From Corynebacterium sp. HMSC078H07 (GTDB taxonomy: Bacteria > Actinomycetota > Actinomycetes > Mycobacteriales > Mycobacteriaceae): a stretch of 40,603 nt of DNA. Positions within the stretch are counted from its first letter, which is position 1; each line of letters begins with the position of its first letter. The translations under genes were made by a program, and so were the position numbers. Of this stretch, positions 24,269 through 32,630 are shown piece by piece. The DNA lies in the NCBI RefSeq assembly GCF_001812805.1, contig NZ_KV810495.1:1-40603 (forward strand), given 5' to 3'. The notes under the pieces were generated by a model that made no database searches, had not been told where the DNA came from, and saw nothing but the letters and a program-made list of their open reading frames with translations.

Positions 24269-25197
24269 GAGAGGGGCTCCACGCGGGCTGCGACATGCAG
24301 CTTGCTGGGGTCCTTGGCCTTGCGCAGCGTGAGGTCGCGCGCGCCAGCTCCCCGCGCGTCGTCGGCACCAGCAGGTGCCACGTATACACCGGTCGTCGCG
24401 GGAAGGATAACCGGCTTGTAGAAGTCAGCCGTGATGCGGGTACCACCGGTCAGCATGCCTTCCATTACAGACAGCATCCGCGCGTGGGTGTACATGCCGT
24501 GCGCAATCGTGGCGGGGAAGCCAAAGAGCTTCGCACCAACCTTAGAGACGTGGATGGGGTTCTTGTCACCAGAAGCTTCCGCGTAGACGCGGGTGCTCTC
24601 GGAGCTAAAGCGCAGCGTCGCGGTGGAGGTGCCCACCTCATCACCGGGGAAGTCGAGGAAGCGCTCCGCCTCCGAGCGGGCTGTGACCTCCTGCGGGGTA
24701 TCCTTGGTAAACTTCGCGCCCTGACCTAAGAAGGCGGAGGTCTGGCGCCAGATTTCTTCGCCAGCCACACTGTAGGTGGTCACCATATCGATGACGAGGC
24801 CCTTGCGGTGCGGGCGAAGATTCTCAGCATGGACTGTGATGTCGAAAGCCTCATCCACGCGCAGTGGGCGCGTCTGCTCAATGCGGTTGGACAGGTGAAC
24901 TACGCCCAATGCCGGGAAGGGGAAGTCCTTGGCGGCCATGACCTTGATGGCCAGCGGGAAAGCCAGCGCATAGGGATAGGTAGCGGGCACTTCGTTGCTC
25001 AGGCGCAGGCCGGTGGCCTGGCAGTAGCGCGCTAAGTGTTCCGTGTCCACGCGAACGCTGTCAACGCGGAAGGCCGTGCGGGGGTCAGCGACCGTGCGCT
25101 TGCCTGCACCGATGCCGGGTACCGGAACTGCGCCGACCATGAGCGTGCGGTAGAGGGCGGATAGATCGGGAATCTCAGTCAGGGTGGTGTAGTTCAT
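24265..25197 (-). CDS. MaoC-family (3R)-hydroxyacyl-thioester dehydratase, HtdX type
   Basis: This 310-residue double-hotdog hydratase has catalytic residues Asp211 and His216 in EASGDKNPIHVSKVGAKLFGF, then IAHGMYTHARML. It would hydrate enoyl-thioesters or dehydrate (3R)-hydroxyacyl-thioesters. The fabG stop TAA directly abuts its ATG, suggesting translational coupling. The same MaoC-FabG4 pair, divergent from a thiolase, occurs in M. tuberculosis (Rv0241c-Rv0242c-Rv0243). The direction of the reaction, synthesis or beta-oxidation, cannot be read from sequence. Confidence 0.9.
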   Translation of the reverse strand: MNYTTLTEIPDLSALYRTLMVGAVPVPGIGAGKRTVADPRTAFRVDSVRVDTEHLARYCQATGLRLSNEVPATYPYALAFPLAIKVMAAKDFPFPALGVVHLSNRIEQTRPLRVDEAFDITVHAENLRPHRKGLVIDMVTTYSVAGEEIWRQTSAFLGQGAKFTKDTPQEVTARSEAERFLDFPGDEVGTSTATLRFSSESTRVYAEASGDKNPIHVSKVGAKLFGFPATIAHGMYTHARMLSVMEGMLTGGTRITADFYKPVILPATTGVYVAPAGADDARGAGARDLTLRKAKDPSKLHVAARVEPLS

Positions 25198-26526
25198 TTA
25201 GGCTCCCATGAGGTTCTGGCCGCAGACGCGGACGGTGTTGCCGGTCACTGCCGCAGACGCAGGGGCGGCGAAGAAAGCGACAGTTTCAGCGACGTCGATA
25301 GGCTGGCCGCCCTGCTGCAGGGAGTTGAGGCGGCGGCCAATCTCGCGCGGTCCGGTCGGCATCGCTGCGGTCATGGCTGTCTCAATAAAGCCCGGTGCCA
25401 CGGCGTTGATGGTGGAGCCGTTCTCCGCGAGGACGGGGCGCAGGGCGTCGACCAGCCCGATGATTCCGGCCTTGGTGGTGGCGTAGTTCGTCTGCCCACG
25501 GTTGCCGGAAATACCGGCCATGGAGGACACGCCAACCACGGCCGCGCCCGGCGCGAGGGAGCCAGACTCGAGGAGATTTTCGGTGATACGCACTGGGGCG
25601 AGGAGGTTAACAGCGAGGACAGCATCCCACTGGCCCTCATTCATGTTGGCCATAAGCTTGTCGCGGGTAATTCCGGCGTTGTGAACGATGACGTCGATGG
25701 CGCGTCCGTGGCGCTCCTGAGCATGCTGCGCAATCTTGTCGGCTGCCTGCGGATCGGTGACGTCGAGCGGCAGCGCCGTGCCCTTGACCTGGTTGGCCGT
25801 CTTGGCCAAGTGCTCGCTTGCTTGTGGAACGTCGATGCAGATGACATCTGCATCATCGCGGGCAAGCACCTCAGCAATGGTGGCGCCAATACCGCGGGCG
25901 GCGCCGGTAACGACGGCGAGACGGCCATCAAGCGGCTTCTCCCAGTTCTGTGCGCCCGGCACCTCAGCGCCCTGTGCGCTGACGCGGACGACCTGACCGT
26001 CGACGAATGCTGACTTGCCCGACAGGAAGAAGCGGAGGGTGGACTCCACCTCTGCGATGGCTGCTGGGTCGGCCCACACCAGGTTCACGGTGCCACCTTT
26101 TCGCATTTCCTTCGCAAGGGAGCGAGTAAACCCTTCGAGGGCGCGGGCGGCAATGCGGGCGTCGATAGTATCGGCTGCCTCGGGGGTGGTGCCGACCACG
26201 ACGATGCGCGCGCACGGCAGGAGGTTGCGCATCTGCGGGTTGAAAAAGTCATAGAGCTCACGGAGCTGCTCTGGGGCCTCAATTCCAGTGGCATCGAAGA
26301 CCAGCGCCGCACGCTTGGCTTCCGCAGATGCATCGATGACCTGGTAGTCCACGGCCAGCTGGGAGCGGAGGAACTCGGCAATACGGCCTTGCCCACCCAA
26401 GACGATCGGGCCTTCGAGGGCAGGTTCACCGGCCTTGTGGCGGCGAAGGGGGTAGCCCTGCGGCACACCCGCTTTGGCGGCCAATGGGGAGTTGATGAGC
26501 TTCTCAGCAATAGTGACGTGCGACAT
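25198..26526 (-). CDS. fabG: Two-domain 3-oxoacyl-thioester reductase, FabG4 type
   Basis: The 442-residue protein has a degenerate N-terminal Rossmann domain (about 1-195) and a complete C-terminal SDR domain. That domain has TGAARGIG at 207-214, NAG at 283-285, and catalytic Ser335, Tyr348 and Lys352. This is the high-molecular-weight FabG architecture of mycobacterial FabG4, an NADH-preferring ketoacyl-CoA reductase. The start lies downstream of AAAGGA, with a rather long spacing. It is divergent from the thiolase gene across a 184-nt region rich in inverted repeats, and is the first gene of the fabG-maoC unit. Confidence 0.92.
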   Translation of the reverse strand: MSHVTIAEKLINSPLAAKAGVPQGYPLRRHKAGEPALEGPIVLGGQGRIAEFLRSQLAVDYQVIDASAEAKRAALVFDATGIEAPEQLRELYDFFNPQMRNLLPCARIVVVGTTPEAADTIDARIAARALEGFTRSLAKEMRKGGTVNLVWADPAAIAEVESTLRFFLSGKSAFVDGQVVRVSAQGAEVPGAQNWEKPLDGRLAVVTGAARGIGATIAEVLARDDADVICIDVPQASEHLAKTANQVKGTALPLDVTDPQAADKIAQHAQERHGRAIDVIVHNAGITRDKLMANMNEGQWDAVLAVNLLAPVRITENLLESGSLAPGAAVVGVSSMAGISGNRGQTNYATTKAGIIGLVDALRPVLAENGSTINAVAPGFIETAMTAAMPTGPREIGRRLNSLQQGGQPIDVAETVAFFAAPASAAVTGNTVRVCGQNLMGA

Positions 26527-26557
26527 AGGGTGGCGCGATCCTTTCTTAAATCTTCAC

Positions 26558-26625
26558 AACCTTGCGAGCTTTGTTGACTTGGTTGCAAGGTTAGTTAATT
26601 GAGTGATAGAACTAACACTATCACT
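26558..26625. promoter_or_regulatory. Stacked inverted repeats in the fabG/fadA divergent promoter
   Basis: Three perfect inverted repeats lie side by side or overlap. AACCTTGC (26558-26565) pairs with GCAAGGTT (26585-26592). GTTAGTT (26590-26596) pairs with AACTAAC (26610-26616). AGTGATAG (26602-26609) pairs with CTATCACT (26618-26625). This is typical of operators for TetR-like dimers controlling both directions. No regulator gene is adjacent. Confidence 0.6.
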
Positions 26626-26648
26626 TAAGTTGTGATGCGCACTTCCTT

Positions 26649-26666
26649 GAGGGGTCTCCACCCCTC
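26649..26666 (+). promoter_or_regulatory. Hairpin with paired G4/C4 motifs before the thiolase gene
   Basis: GAGGGGT (26649-26655) and ACCCCTC (26660-26666) form a 7-bp stem with a 4-nt loop, 45 nt before the thiolase start. The arms also look like inverted RamA-type motifs (AGGGGT/ACCCCT). Confidence 0.35.
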
Positions 26667-26710
26667 TCACCGCGATGACTCGCACAAACCACCCCGCGAA
26701 GGAGCATTAG

Positions 26711-28009
26711 ATGACCACCCCTCAGCACCGCGTCGCCATCCTGGGCGGCAACCGCATCCCGTTTGCCCGCTCAAATAAGCAGTACGCCCACGCATCCAAC
26801 CAGGACATGCTCACCAGCGCCCTCGACGGCCTGGTGGCACGCTACGGGCTTCACGACGAACGCCTGGGCCTCGTCGCTGCCGGCGCCGTGCTCAAGCACT
26901 CCCGTGATTTCAACCTCACCCGCGAGGTTGTCCTCGGTTCCGCCCTGGATTCCACCACACCGGCTATCGACGTCCAGCAAGCCTGCTGCACCTCGCTGGC
27001 CGCCGCCATCCACGTCGGCGATGCCATCGCCCAGGGGCGTATTTCCGCTGGTATCGCCGGTGGTACGGATACCACGTCAGATGCCCCGCTGGCGGTCAAT
27101 GACAACCTGCGCCGCACCTTGCTCAACCTCACCCGCGCCAAGTCCACCGCACAGCGCGCCCAGCTCATCGGCTCCATCCGCCCCTCCCAGCTGGCCCCAG
27201 AGCAGCCGCAGAACGGCGAGCCACGAACCGGCCTGTCCATGGGTGACCACGCCGCCATCACCGCCCGTGAAATGCACGTGACCCGCGAAGCACAGGACGA
27301 GCTCGCACTGGCCTCTCACCAGAACCTCCACAAGGCCTGGGAAGAAGGCTTCTTTACTGACCTGACCACCGGCTTCCTCGGCGTCAATCGCGATACCAAC
27401 CTGCGTCCGGATTCTTCACTGGAATCGCTGGCCAAGCTGAAGCCGGTCTTCGGCAAGCGCGACGCTGAGCAGCACGGCGCCCAGGCCACCATGACGGCTG
27501 GTAATTCCACACCGCTGACGGACGGTGCCTCGGTCGCCCTCTTGGGCTCCGAGGAGTGGGCAGCCGCGCACAACATTGAACCGCGTGCCTTCCTCGTGGA
27601 TTCCGAAACCGCTGCCGTCGACTTCGTCCACGGTCCGGATGGCCTGCTCATGGCCCCTACTTATGCCGTCCCGCGCCTACTGGAGCGCAACAACCTCTCC
27701 CTGCAGGATTTCGACTTCTACGAGATCCACGAAGCCTTCGCCTCCCAGGTTCTGGCCACCCTGTCTGCATGGGAAGACGAGACCTACTGCCGCGAGCGCC
27801 TCGGCCTGCAGTCCGCCTTGGGCCCTATTGACCGCGCCAAGCTCAACGTCAAGGGCTCCTCACTCGCCGCCGGCCACCCGTTCGCCGCAACCGGAACCCG
27901 CATTCTTGCAACGACTGCAAAGATTCTCGAAGAGAACGGCGGCGGCCGCGCCCTCATCTCCATTTGCGCCGCCGGCGGCCAAGGCGTCGCAGCCATCGTC
28001 GAGCGCTAA
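26711..28009 (+). CDS. fadA: Acetyl-CoA C-acyltransferase (thiolase), FadA2/FadI type
   Basis: This 432-residue thiolase should catalyse the last beta-oxidation step, cleaving 3-ketoacyl-CoA with CoA. The nucleophile is Cys92 in VQQACCTSLAAA. The His motif is EIHEAFASQV, GHPFAATGTR is present, and the C-terminal acid/base cysteine lies in ISICAAGGQG. AAGGAG lies 8 nt before the ATG. An acyl-CoA oxidase gene follows after 28 nt, so the two form an operon, divergent from fabG-maoC. Confidence 0.93.
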   Translation: MTTPQHRVAILGGNRIPFARSNKQYAHASNQDMLTSALDGLVARYGLHDERLGLVAAGAVLKHSRDFNLTREVVLGSALDSTTPAIDVQQACCTSLAAAIHVGDAIAQGRISAGIAGGTDTTSDAPLAVNDNLRRTLLNLTRAKSTAQRAQLIGSIRPSQLAPEQPQNGEPRTGLSMGDHAAITAREMHVTREAQDELALASHQNLHKAWEEGFFTDLTTGFLGVNRDTNLRPDSSLESLAKLKPVFGKRDAEQHGAQATMTAGNSTPLTDGASVALLGSEEWAAAHNIEPRAFLVDSETAAVDFVHGPDGLLMAPTYAVPRLLERNNLSLQDFDFYEIHEAFASQVLATLSAWEDETYCRERLGLQSALGPIDRAKLNVKGSSLAAGHPFAATGTRILATTAKILEENGGGRALISICAAGGQGVAAIVER

Positions 28010-28037
28010 AGAATTTATTCAGAAAGGAAATCCCATC

Positions 28038-30116
28038 ATGCCTTTGACCAAGTCCTCCGATAAGAAGTCCACCGTCGACCTCAACAAGAACGCCTCGAAC
28101 GACGCCCCCAAGGCCGAGGCCCGCAGCCCCCACCGCCTGCCCACCACGCCAAAACCATCCGTAGCTACGGAGCTGGGCGCGCTTCTCGACGGCCCCCACG
28201 CCGCCTTCCGCGACGATCTGCGCACCTTCCTCAATGACCCAGAGCTCTTCCCGAAGTCCCACCTGCCCATGGCAGAGCAGCGCGAGCACACCTTTAACAA
28301 TCTGGCCAAGGTGCGCGACTTCGGCGGCTTCACTCATGGCCTGCGCCGCGCCAACGGTGGTGCTGGCAAACCAAACCTCTCTACCTTTACCCTCGAGGGC
28401 CTGGCCTGGGTCGATGGCTCCCTGGCTATTAAGTCCGGGGTGCAGTGGGGTCTGTGGGGCGGTGCCCTCGACCAACTGGGCACCGAGCGTCACATCGAGT
28501 GGGTCAAGAAGGCTGCCAGCCTCGAGCTGCCAGGCTGTTTCGCCATGACCGAGCGCGGCCACGGTTCCGACGTCCAATCTTTGGAGACCACCGCCACTTA
28601 CGATCCTGAGACCCAAGAATTCGTGGTGAACACCCCATCCGATACCGCGGTGAAGAACTACATCGGTAATGCCGCCAAGGACGGCCGCGCCGCCGTCGTC
28701 TTCACTCAGCTCATTACGCCAGAAAGCGATGGGCGTTCCCACGGCGTTCACGCCATCATCGTCCCCATCCGCGACGAAGAGGGCAACGAGCTGCCGGGCG
28801 TGACCTTGGGCGATCATGGCCACAAGGGTGGCCTGGTGGGCGTCGATAATGGCACCCTGCGCTTCGACAACGTCCGCGTGCCACGCGAGAACCTGCTCAA
28901 CCGTTTCGCTGACGTCGATGAGAACGGCAAGTACTCTTCACCCATCGAGTCGAAGAACTCCCGCTTCTTTACCATGTTGGGCACCCTCATCCGCGGCCGC
29001 ATTGGCGTATCCGGCGCTGCGGGTGCCGCTACCGAGGCCTCCCTCGACATCGCGATTCGCTACGCCAACCGCCGCCGTCAGTTCGAAGGCGCAACCGGAG
29101 CCGAAAAGCGCCTTATCGAGCACCGCCAGCACCGCCGCCGCCTGCTCATCCCGCTGGCCCGCACCTACGCGCTGCACCTTCTCTACAACCAGATTCTGGA
29201 GCGCTACCAGGAGCAGAACGACCAGCACGAGGCCGGCACGTGGTCCGTCACGGAGCCGACGGAGGAGCAGAAGTTTGCCTCCCGTGAGATGGAGTCCCTA
29301 GCTGCGGCTATTAAGGCTGCTCAAACCCAGCACGCTACTCGCACCATTCAAGAGTGCCGTGAGGCTTGCGGTGGTGCCGGCTACATGTCGGAAAACCGCC
29401 TGACCACGTACCGAGCGGATTCGGATGTCTTCTCCACCTTTGAAGGTGACAACACCGTGCTCATCCAGATGGTGGGCAAGAACCTGCTGACCGCCTACGG
29501 CCGTGAGATGAATGACATGAGCCCGTGGGACACCGTGAAGTACGCCGCCACCACCGCTACTGACGTGGTCAAGCGTCGTTACGGTTTCACTACCCGCCTG
29601 CAGGGCCTGGTGGACCGCGTGAACCCGTCCGAAGCTTCGCTGTTCGACGCCACCTACCAGGCAAAGCTTATCGACGACCGCGCCCAGTCCGTCCTTTTCT
29701 CCCTCGTGCGCCGCATCCAGCCGGCACGTAAGGCAGACAAGGTTCAGGCTGCGGCCATCGTGGACCAGTGCCAGGACCACCTCATCGCCGCCGGCTGGGC
29801 TCGCGTGGACACCTTGCTCGTACAAGCCATGATTGAGGCAGAAGAGCGCCTGGAGGAAGGCTCGCTGGCGCGCCAGGTCTTCGAGCAGCTGCGCCACCTC
29901 TTCGTCTTCGACACCTTGGTGCAGCACGCCGGGTGGTACCAGGAGCACAACCTCATCCCGGCTGGCCGCATCAAGGCTGCCCGCGCGGCCATCAACGACC
30001 TCGTTGATTCGCTTGCTCCGTGGTCCGTCGTGCTCGTGGATGCCTTCGGCGTTCCGGCTGAGGCTCACAACATCCCGATGCTTAACGAGGCCGGCGTGGA
30101 TCCGCTCCACAAGTAA
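28038..30116 (+). CDS. Acyl-CoA oxidase/dehydrogenase family protein (ACOX-like)
   Basis: This 692-residue flavoprotein resembles peroxisomal acyl-CoA oxidases more than the roughly 390-residue dehydrogenases. Its core has GCFAMTERGHGSDVQSLETT, HGVHAIIVPIRD and VDNGTLRFDNVRVPRENLLNR. The catalytic glutamate is probably Glu469 in TFEGDNTVLIQM, and an additional C-terminal ACOX-like helical domain runs to the end. It would oxidise acyl-CoA to trans-2-enoyl-CoA, possibly passing electrons to O2. The ATG at 28038 follows AGAAAGGAAA. The ORF is open far upstream inside fadA, which is only an overlapping frame. The first 45 residues are Lys/Ser/Asn-rich and low complexity. Confidence 0.9.
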   Translation: MPLTKSSDKKSTVDLNKNASNDAPKAEARSPHRLPTTPKPSVATELGALLDGPHAAFRDDLRTFLNDPELFPKSHLPMAEQREHTFNNLAKVRDFGGFTHGLRRANGGAGKPNLSTFTLEGLAWVDGSLAIKSGVQWGLWGGALDQLGTERHIEWVKKAASLELPGCFAMTERGHGSDVQSLETTATYDPETQEFVVNTPSDTAVKNYIGNAAKDGRAAVVFTQLITPESDGRSHGVHAIIVPIRDEEGNELPGVTLGDHGHKGGLVGVDNGTLRFDNVRVPRENLLNRFADVDENGKYSSPIESKNSRFFTMLGTLIRGRIGVSGAAGAATEASLDIAIRYANRRRQFEGATGAEKRLIEHRQHRRRLLIPLARTYALHLLYNQILERYQEQNDQHEAGTWSVTEPTEEQKFASREMESLAAAIKAAQTQHATRTIQECREACGGAGYMSENRLTTYRADSDVFSTFEGDNTVLIQMVGKNLLTAYGREMNDMSPWDTVKYAATTATDVVKRRYGFTTRLQGLVDRVNPSEASLFDATYQAKLIDDRAQSVLFSLVRRIQPARKADKVQAAAIVDQCQDHLIAAGWARVDTLLVQAMIEAEERLEEGSLARQVFEQLRHLFVFDTLVQHAGWYQEHNLIPAGRIKAARAAINDLVDSLAPWSVVLVDAFGVPAEAHNIPMLNEAGVDPLHK

Positions 30117-30134
30117 GCCACTACCGCATTTCTA

Positions 30135-30170
30135 GGAAGACACCCCGCCTGCGGGGTGTCTTCCCTGTTT
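30135..30170 (+). terminator. Terminator of the thiolase/acyl-CoA oxidase operon
   Basis: GGAAGACACCCC (30135-30146) pairs perfectly with GGGGTGTCTTCC (30153-30164). CCTGTTTT follows. Confidence 0.85.
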
Positions 30171-30208
30171 TCAGACAGTGCCGATTAGAACTGTTTACTC
30201 TCTGAGCT

Positions 30209-30838
30209 ATGACCACACAGCATCCAATGTTCTCCAGTTCCTTTCCGCCCTCCGATGATCTCCTTGAGCCAAGCCCGCTTCGCAACGACATCGCTCTGAG
30301 GCTCTGCCACGGCGAATCCCGCCAAGACATCCACAATGACTACATTGAAGTCCTCGATGACCCCACCGAATGGGAGGCTAGCCATGAGGAACCTTATCCA
30401 GAGGATTTCGACGCCATCATCGACGAAGTCGCCGCAGAATACGGCCGGCTGGTCACTGAAAAGTCGGAGGATGTTAAGCGTCTCGATGCCCTGCGCGACG
30501 AGCTAGCTCAATGCGATATCTCCTTCACGTTCAACGAAGCTTGGGATCTATCAGACGGCGTCTGGGTGGGCTCCGAACTCGCCGAAGAAGAAGGCCGCAG
30601 CGGTTATGTCTACTGCCACCGCCAAGACATCAGCCGGGTTATCTACAACGGCGAGCTGTACTTTGGGTTCTCCGCCATGGAGAAAAGCGAAGAGGCAACC
30701 ATCAAGGTCGGCGAACAGCTCGTCGAAGCTCTGCGCGCCGTGGGCTTTGACCCCGAGTGGAACGGCTCAACGACAGGTCGCGTTCTGTGCCACGACGTCG
30801 CCCTCGAGTACCCCCTCGCCGACGACCTCACCGACTAG
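30209..30838 (+). CDS. Hypothetical protein, DUF6891-like
   Basis: This is a 209-residue acidic soluble protein without signal peptide or membrane segment. The C-terminal half has VWVGSELAEEEGRSGYVYCH, then RQDISRVIYNGELYFGFSA and VGEQLVEALRAVGFDPEWNG. This resembles the DUF6891 family (recalled pattern, moderate certainty), whose role is unknown. No ribosome binding site is seen. TACTCT about 10 nt before the ATG could be a -10 for a leaderless mRNA. It is convergent with the PAQR gene and follows the operon terminator. Confidence 0.7.
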   Translation: MTTQHPMFSSSFPPSDDLLEPSPLRNDIALRLCHGESRQDIHNDYIEVLDDPTEWEASHEEPYPEDFDAIIDEVAAEYGRLVTEKSEDVKRLDALRDELAQCDISFTFNEAWDLSDGVWVGSELAEEEGRSGYVYCHRQDISRVIYNGELYFGFSAMEKSEEATIKVGEQLVEALRAVGFDPEWNGSTTGRVLCHDVALEYPLADDLTD

Positions 30839-30868
30839 GTCCCTCCACATGGTCTGCCCTGTAAGAGG

Positions 30869-31582
30869 CTAGCCCGCCACCACCATCCAGATGGCTACCA
30901 TGTGCACCACCGCCGCGGCAATCGTCGCGGTGTGGAAGTGCTCGTGGTAGCCATACCACCGCGCATTGCGCCCCGGCCACTTAAAGCCGTATATCAATGC
31001 GCCTAGCGAATAGACCACTCCACCTGCAAACAATAGCCACACCACGGCTGGGCCCGCGGACTGCCACAGGTTCGGCAGCAGCGGCAAAATAAGCCAGCCC
31101 AGCACGAGATACACCACCACATCCAGCCAGCGTGGGTGGTTAATCCACACCAGATTCAGGACAACGCCCATGATGGCTCCCACCCACGCCGCACTCAGCA
31201 TCCACAGCGCCTGCGTGGGGTTTAGCACGATGGCACACAAAGGCGTGTAAGTCGCCGCGATGAAGACCGAAATCGTCGCGTGGTCAGCGCGCCGCCACCA
31301 CTGCACCGCGCGCATGGATACCCAGGGCCAGCGGTGATACAGCGCCGAAACGGTAAAGAGACCAACCACGCCCACGCCGTACACCGTTACCGCGAGCCCC
31401 TGCCACCACGGCAGCGTCATCCACGCAAACGTGATGAGAACCGTGGAGGCGATGACCGATAGAATGGCCGCACAGAAATGCCCCCAGCCGCGCGTGAGTG
31501 GCCGCGGGCCGCGGTCTGCCATCCAGTAGGTGCGTTGGATGCGGGCCTCTTGGTCATTCGGAACTGTGGTTGGTGGAGTCAT
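30869..31582 (-). CDS. trhA: Hemolysin III/PAQR family membrane protein
   Basis: This 237-residue protein has seven predicted membrane segments. The PAQR/hemolysin III motifs are present: SALYHRW after the second segment, RRADHATISVFIAATYTP, and near the C-terminus WYGYHEHFHTATIAAAVVHM with the metal-binding histidines. Bacterial TrhA homologues are linked to membrane-lipid energetics, while true hemolytic activity is doubtful. Promoter elements were not clear. The stop is 30 nt from the convergent DUF6891-like gene. Confidence 0.88.
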   Translation of the reverse strand: MTPPTTVPNDQEARIQRTYWMADRGPRPLTRGWGHFCAAILSVIASTVLITFAWMTLPWWQGLAVTVYGVGVVGLFTVSALYHRWPWVSMRAVQWWRRADHATISVFIAATYTPLCAIVLNPTQALWMLSAAWVGAIMGVVLNLVWINHPRWLDVVVYLVLGWLILPLLPNLWQSAGPAVVWLLFAGGVVYSLGALIYGFKWPGRNARWYGYHEHFHTATIAAAVVHMVAIWMVVAG

Positions 31583-31754
31583 GGCTACGTTCCCCTCAGG
31601 TGTCCTAACCTACGTGGCCGTAAGCATACACGTTTTGCTGTGCACAACGGTGCCCTTAGTACCGTCGTCCATCACCACTTCGTTGGCCTCCGTGTTTCTA
31701 AATGACACCCTTGCTTCCCCGCGCGACGAAGGTCTAAAATTGAGGTCAAAGGTT

Positions 31755-31811
31755 CCGCCCCACCGAAAGAGCCCCTGAAGGCTTTCCGGCTTACCCCGGT
31801 AGGTGGGGCGG
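31755..31811. other. Structured element, possible three-way junction
   Basis: CCGCCCCACC (31755-31764) and GGTGGGGCGG (31802-31811) form a perfect 10-bp closing stem. Inside, GAAAG (31765-31769) pairs with CTTTC (31782-31786), extended by CC/GG. CCGG (31786-31789) can pair with CCGG (31796-31799). It overlaps the end of the DUF3800 reading frame. It could be a structured RNA, a terminator or a DNA hairpin. Its identity is unknown. Confidence 0.4.
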
Positions 31812-32498
31812 TCGCTTTTGGACCGGCCCACTCCAGTAATAAGACTTTCCCGCTGCAAACATATTAAACTGATCCCAATTGTGCCGGCTCGAAAGTGCTC
31901 GAACGTACTCATCCTTCCCCCTTTCCATTTTCTGAAACCAGGACCACGAAAAGTAGTCAGCAATCTAGCCATTCAGATCCTGTTTTACAGGATGAAAGAG
32001 CACACGAAACCTTAGCTGAAGCCCTTTCAACAGAGGCTTTATCCTTTTTTCAAATGCCGACCTTTCCTTGCCTGTAAGTACTGAATCGAAGATTAAGATC
32101 ACTTCACTGACCTCTGCGTCTCCCCACACCGCATTTATCCATCTCCCCATTGCGCCAGCAAAGAGCCCCAAAAGCTGCGGAGGAGATTGGTAAGCCGGAT
32201 GCGTCATTCGCTTATCCACCCAAATAGTGTGAACACGGCACCGCTCTATCTCATTAATTCGGTCGATTACTCGCTTTCGCGTTCCCTTCGAATTTTCTGT
32301 TGCATGAAACTCAAGGTCCTTGCTCCCCGATGCCATAAGTTCGTACTTCAAAGCCTGCAGTTTTGACGCGGTGCCCGCTGGATCAAACGTACAAAATGCT
32401 GTCATCAAGAAGTGCATGGAAGCTTTCGCACCGAACTGCATATCCCCCGATTCATCGAGAAAAACATACAAAGTTTCGGCTCTCTTCGTGTCTTCCAT
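31791..32498 (-). pseudogene. DUF3800 protein gene interrupted by an in-frame amber codon
   Basis: The first 177 codons encode a DUF3800-type protein with the motif LYVFLDESGDMQFG (residues 10-23) and IFDSVLTGKERS. At 31965-31967 (minus strand) TAG follows HPVKQDLNG. The same frame then continues for 57 codons as IADYFSWSWFQKMERG ... WSGPVQKRPPHLPG and ends at TAA 31791-31793. IADY(F/C)xW is the usual C-terminal DUF3800 motif. A single C-to-T change (CAG to TAG) explains the break. RBS GGGGGGAAC lies before the ATG. The region is poorer in GC than its neighbours. The family is found in defence and mobile contexts, but its role is not established. Confidence 0.8.
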
Positions 32499-32572
32499 TG
32501 TTGTTCCCCCCGACTGCCTGTACTCAGTTATTGGCTTGAGTCTACAACGTAAATTGGAGCGCTTAGACGTCT

Positions 32573-32608
32573 CGGGCAGGGCCTCGCCGTAGCGAGAAAC
32601 CCTGCCCG
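32573..32608 (-). terminator. Hairpin after purL
   Basis: CGGGCAGGG (32573-32581) pairs with CCCTGCCCG (32600-32608), with an inner CTCG/CGAG stem. It lies 23 nt past the purL stop. No good T-tract is present. Confidence 0.6.
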
Positions 32609-32630
32609 GTCGCAGTGCGAGGCGTGTGCT

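Noticed and set aside
31610..31972. 120-codon minus-strand ORF near the DUF3800 gene
   Set aside because: It overlaps the 3' part of the DUF3800 frame in a different phase. The DUF3800 frame has the recognised motif, and this one has none. Its last 50 codons could be a separate remnant but cannot be supported.
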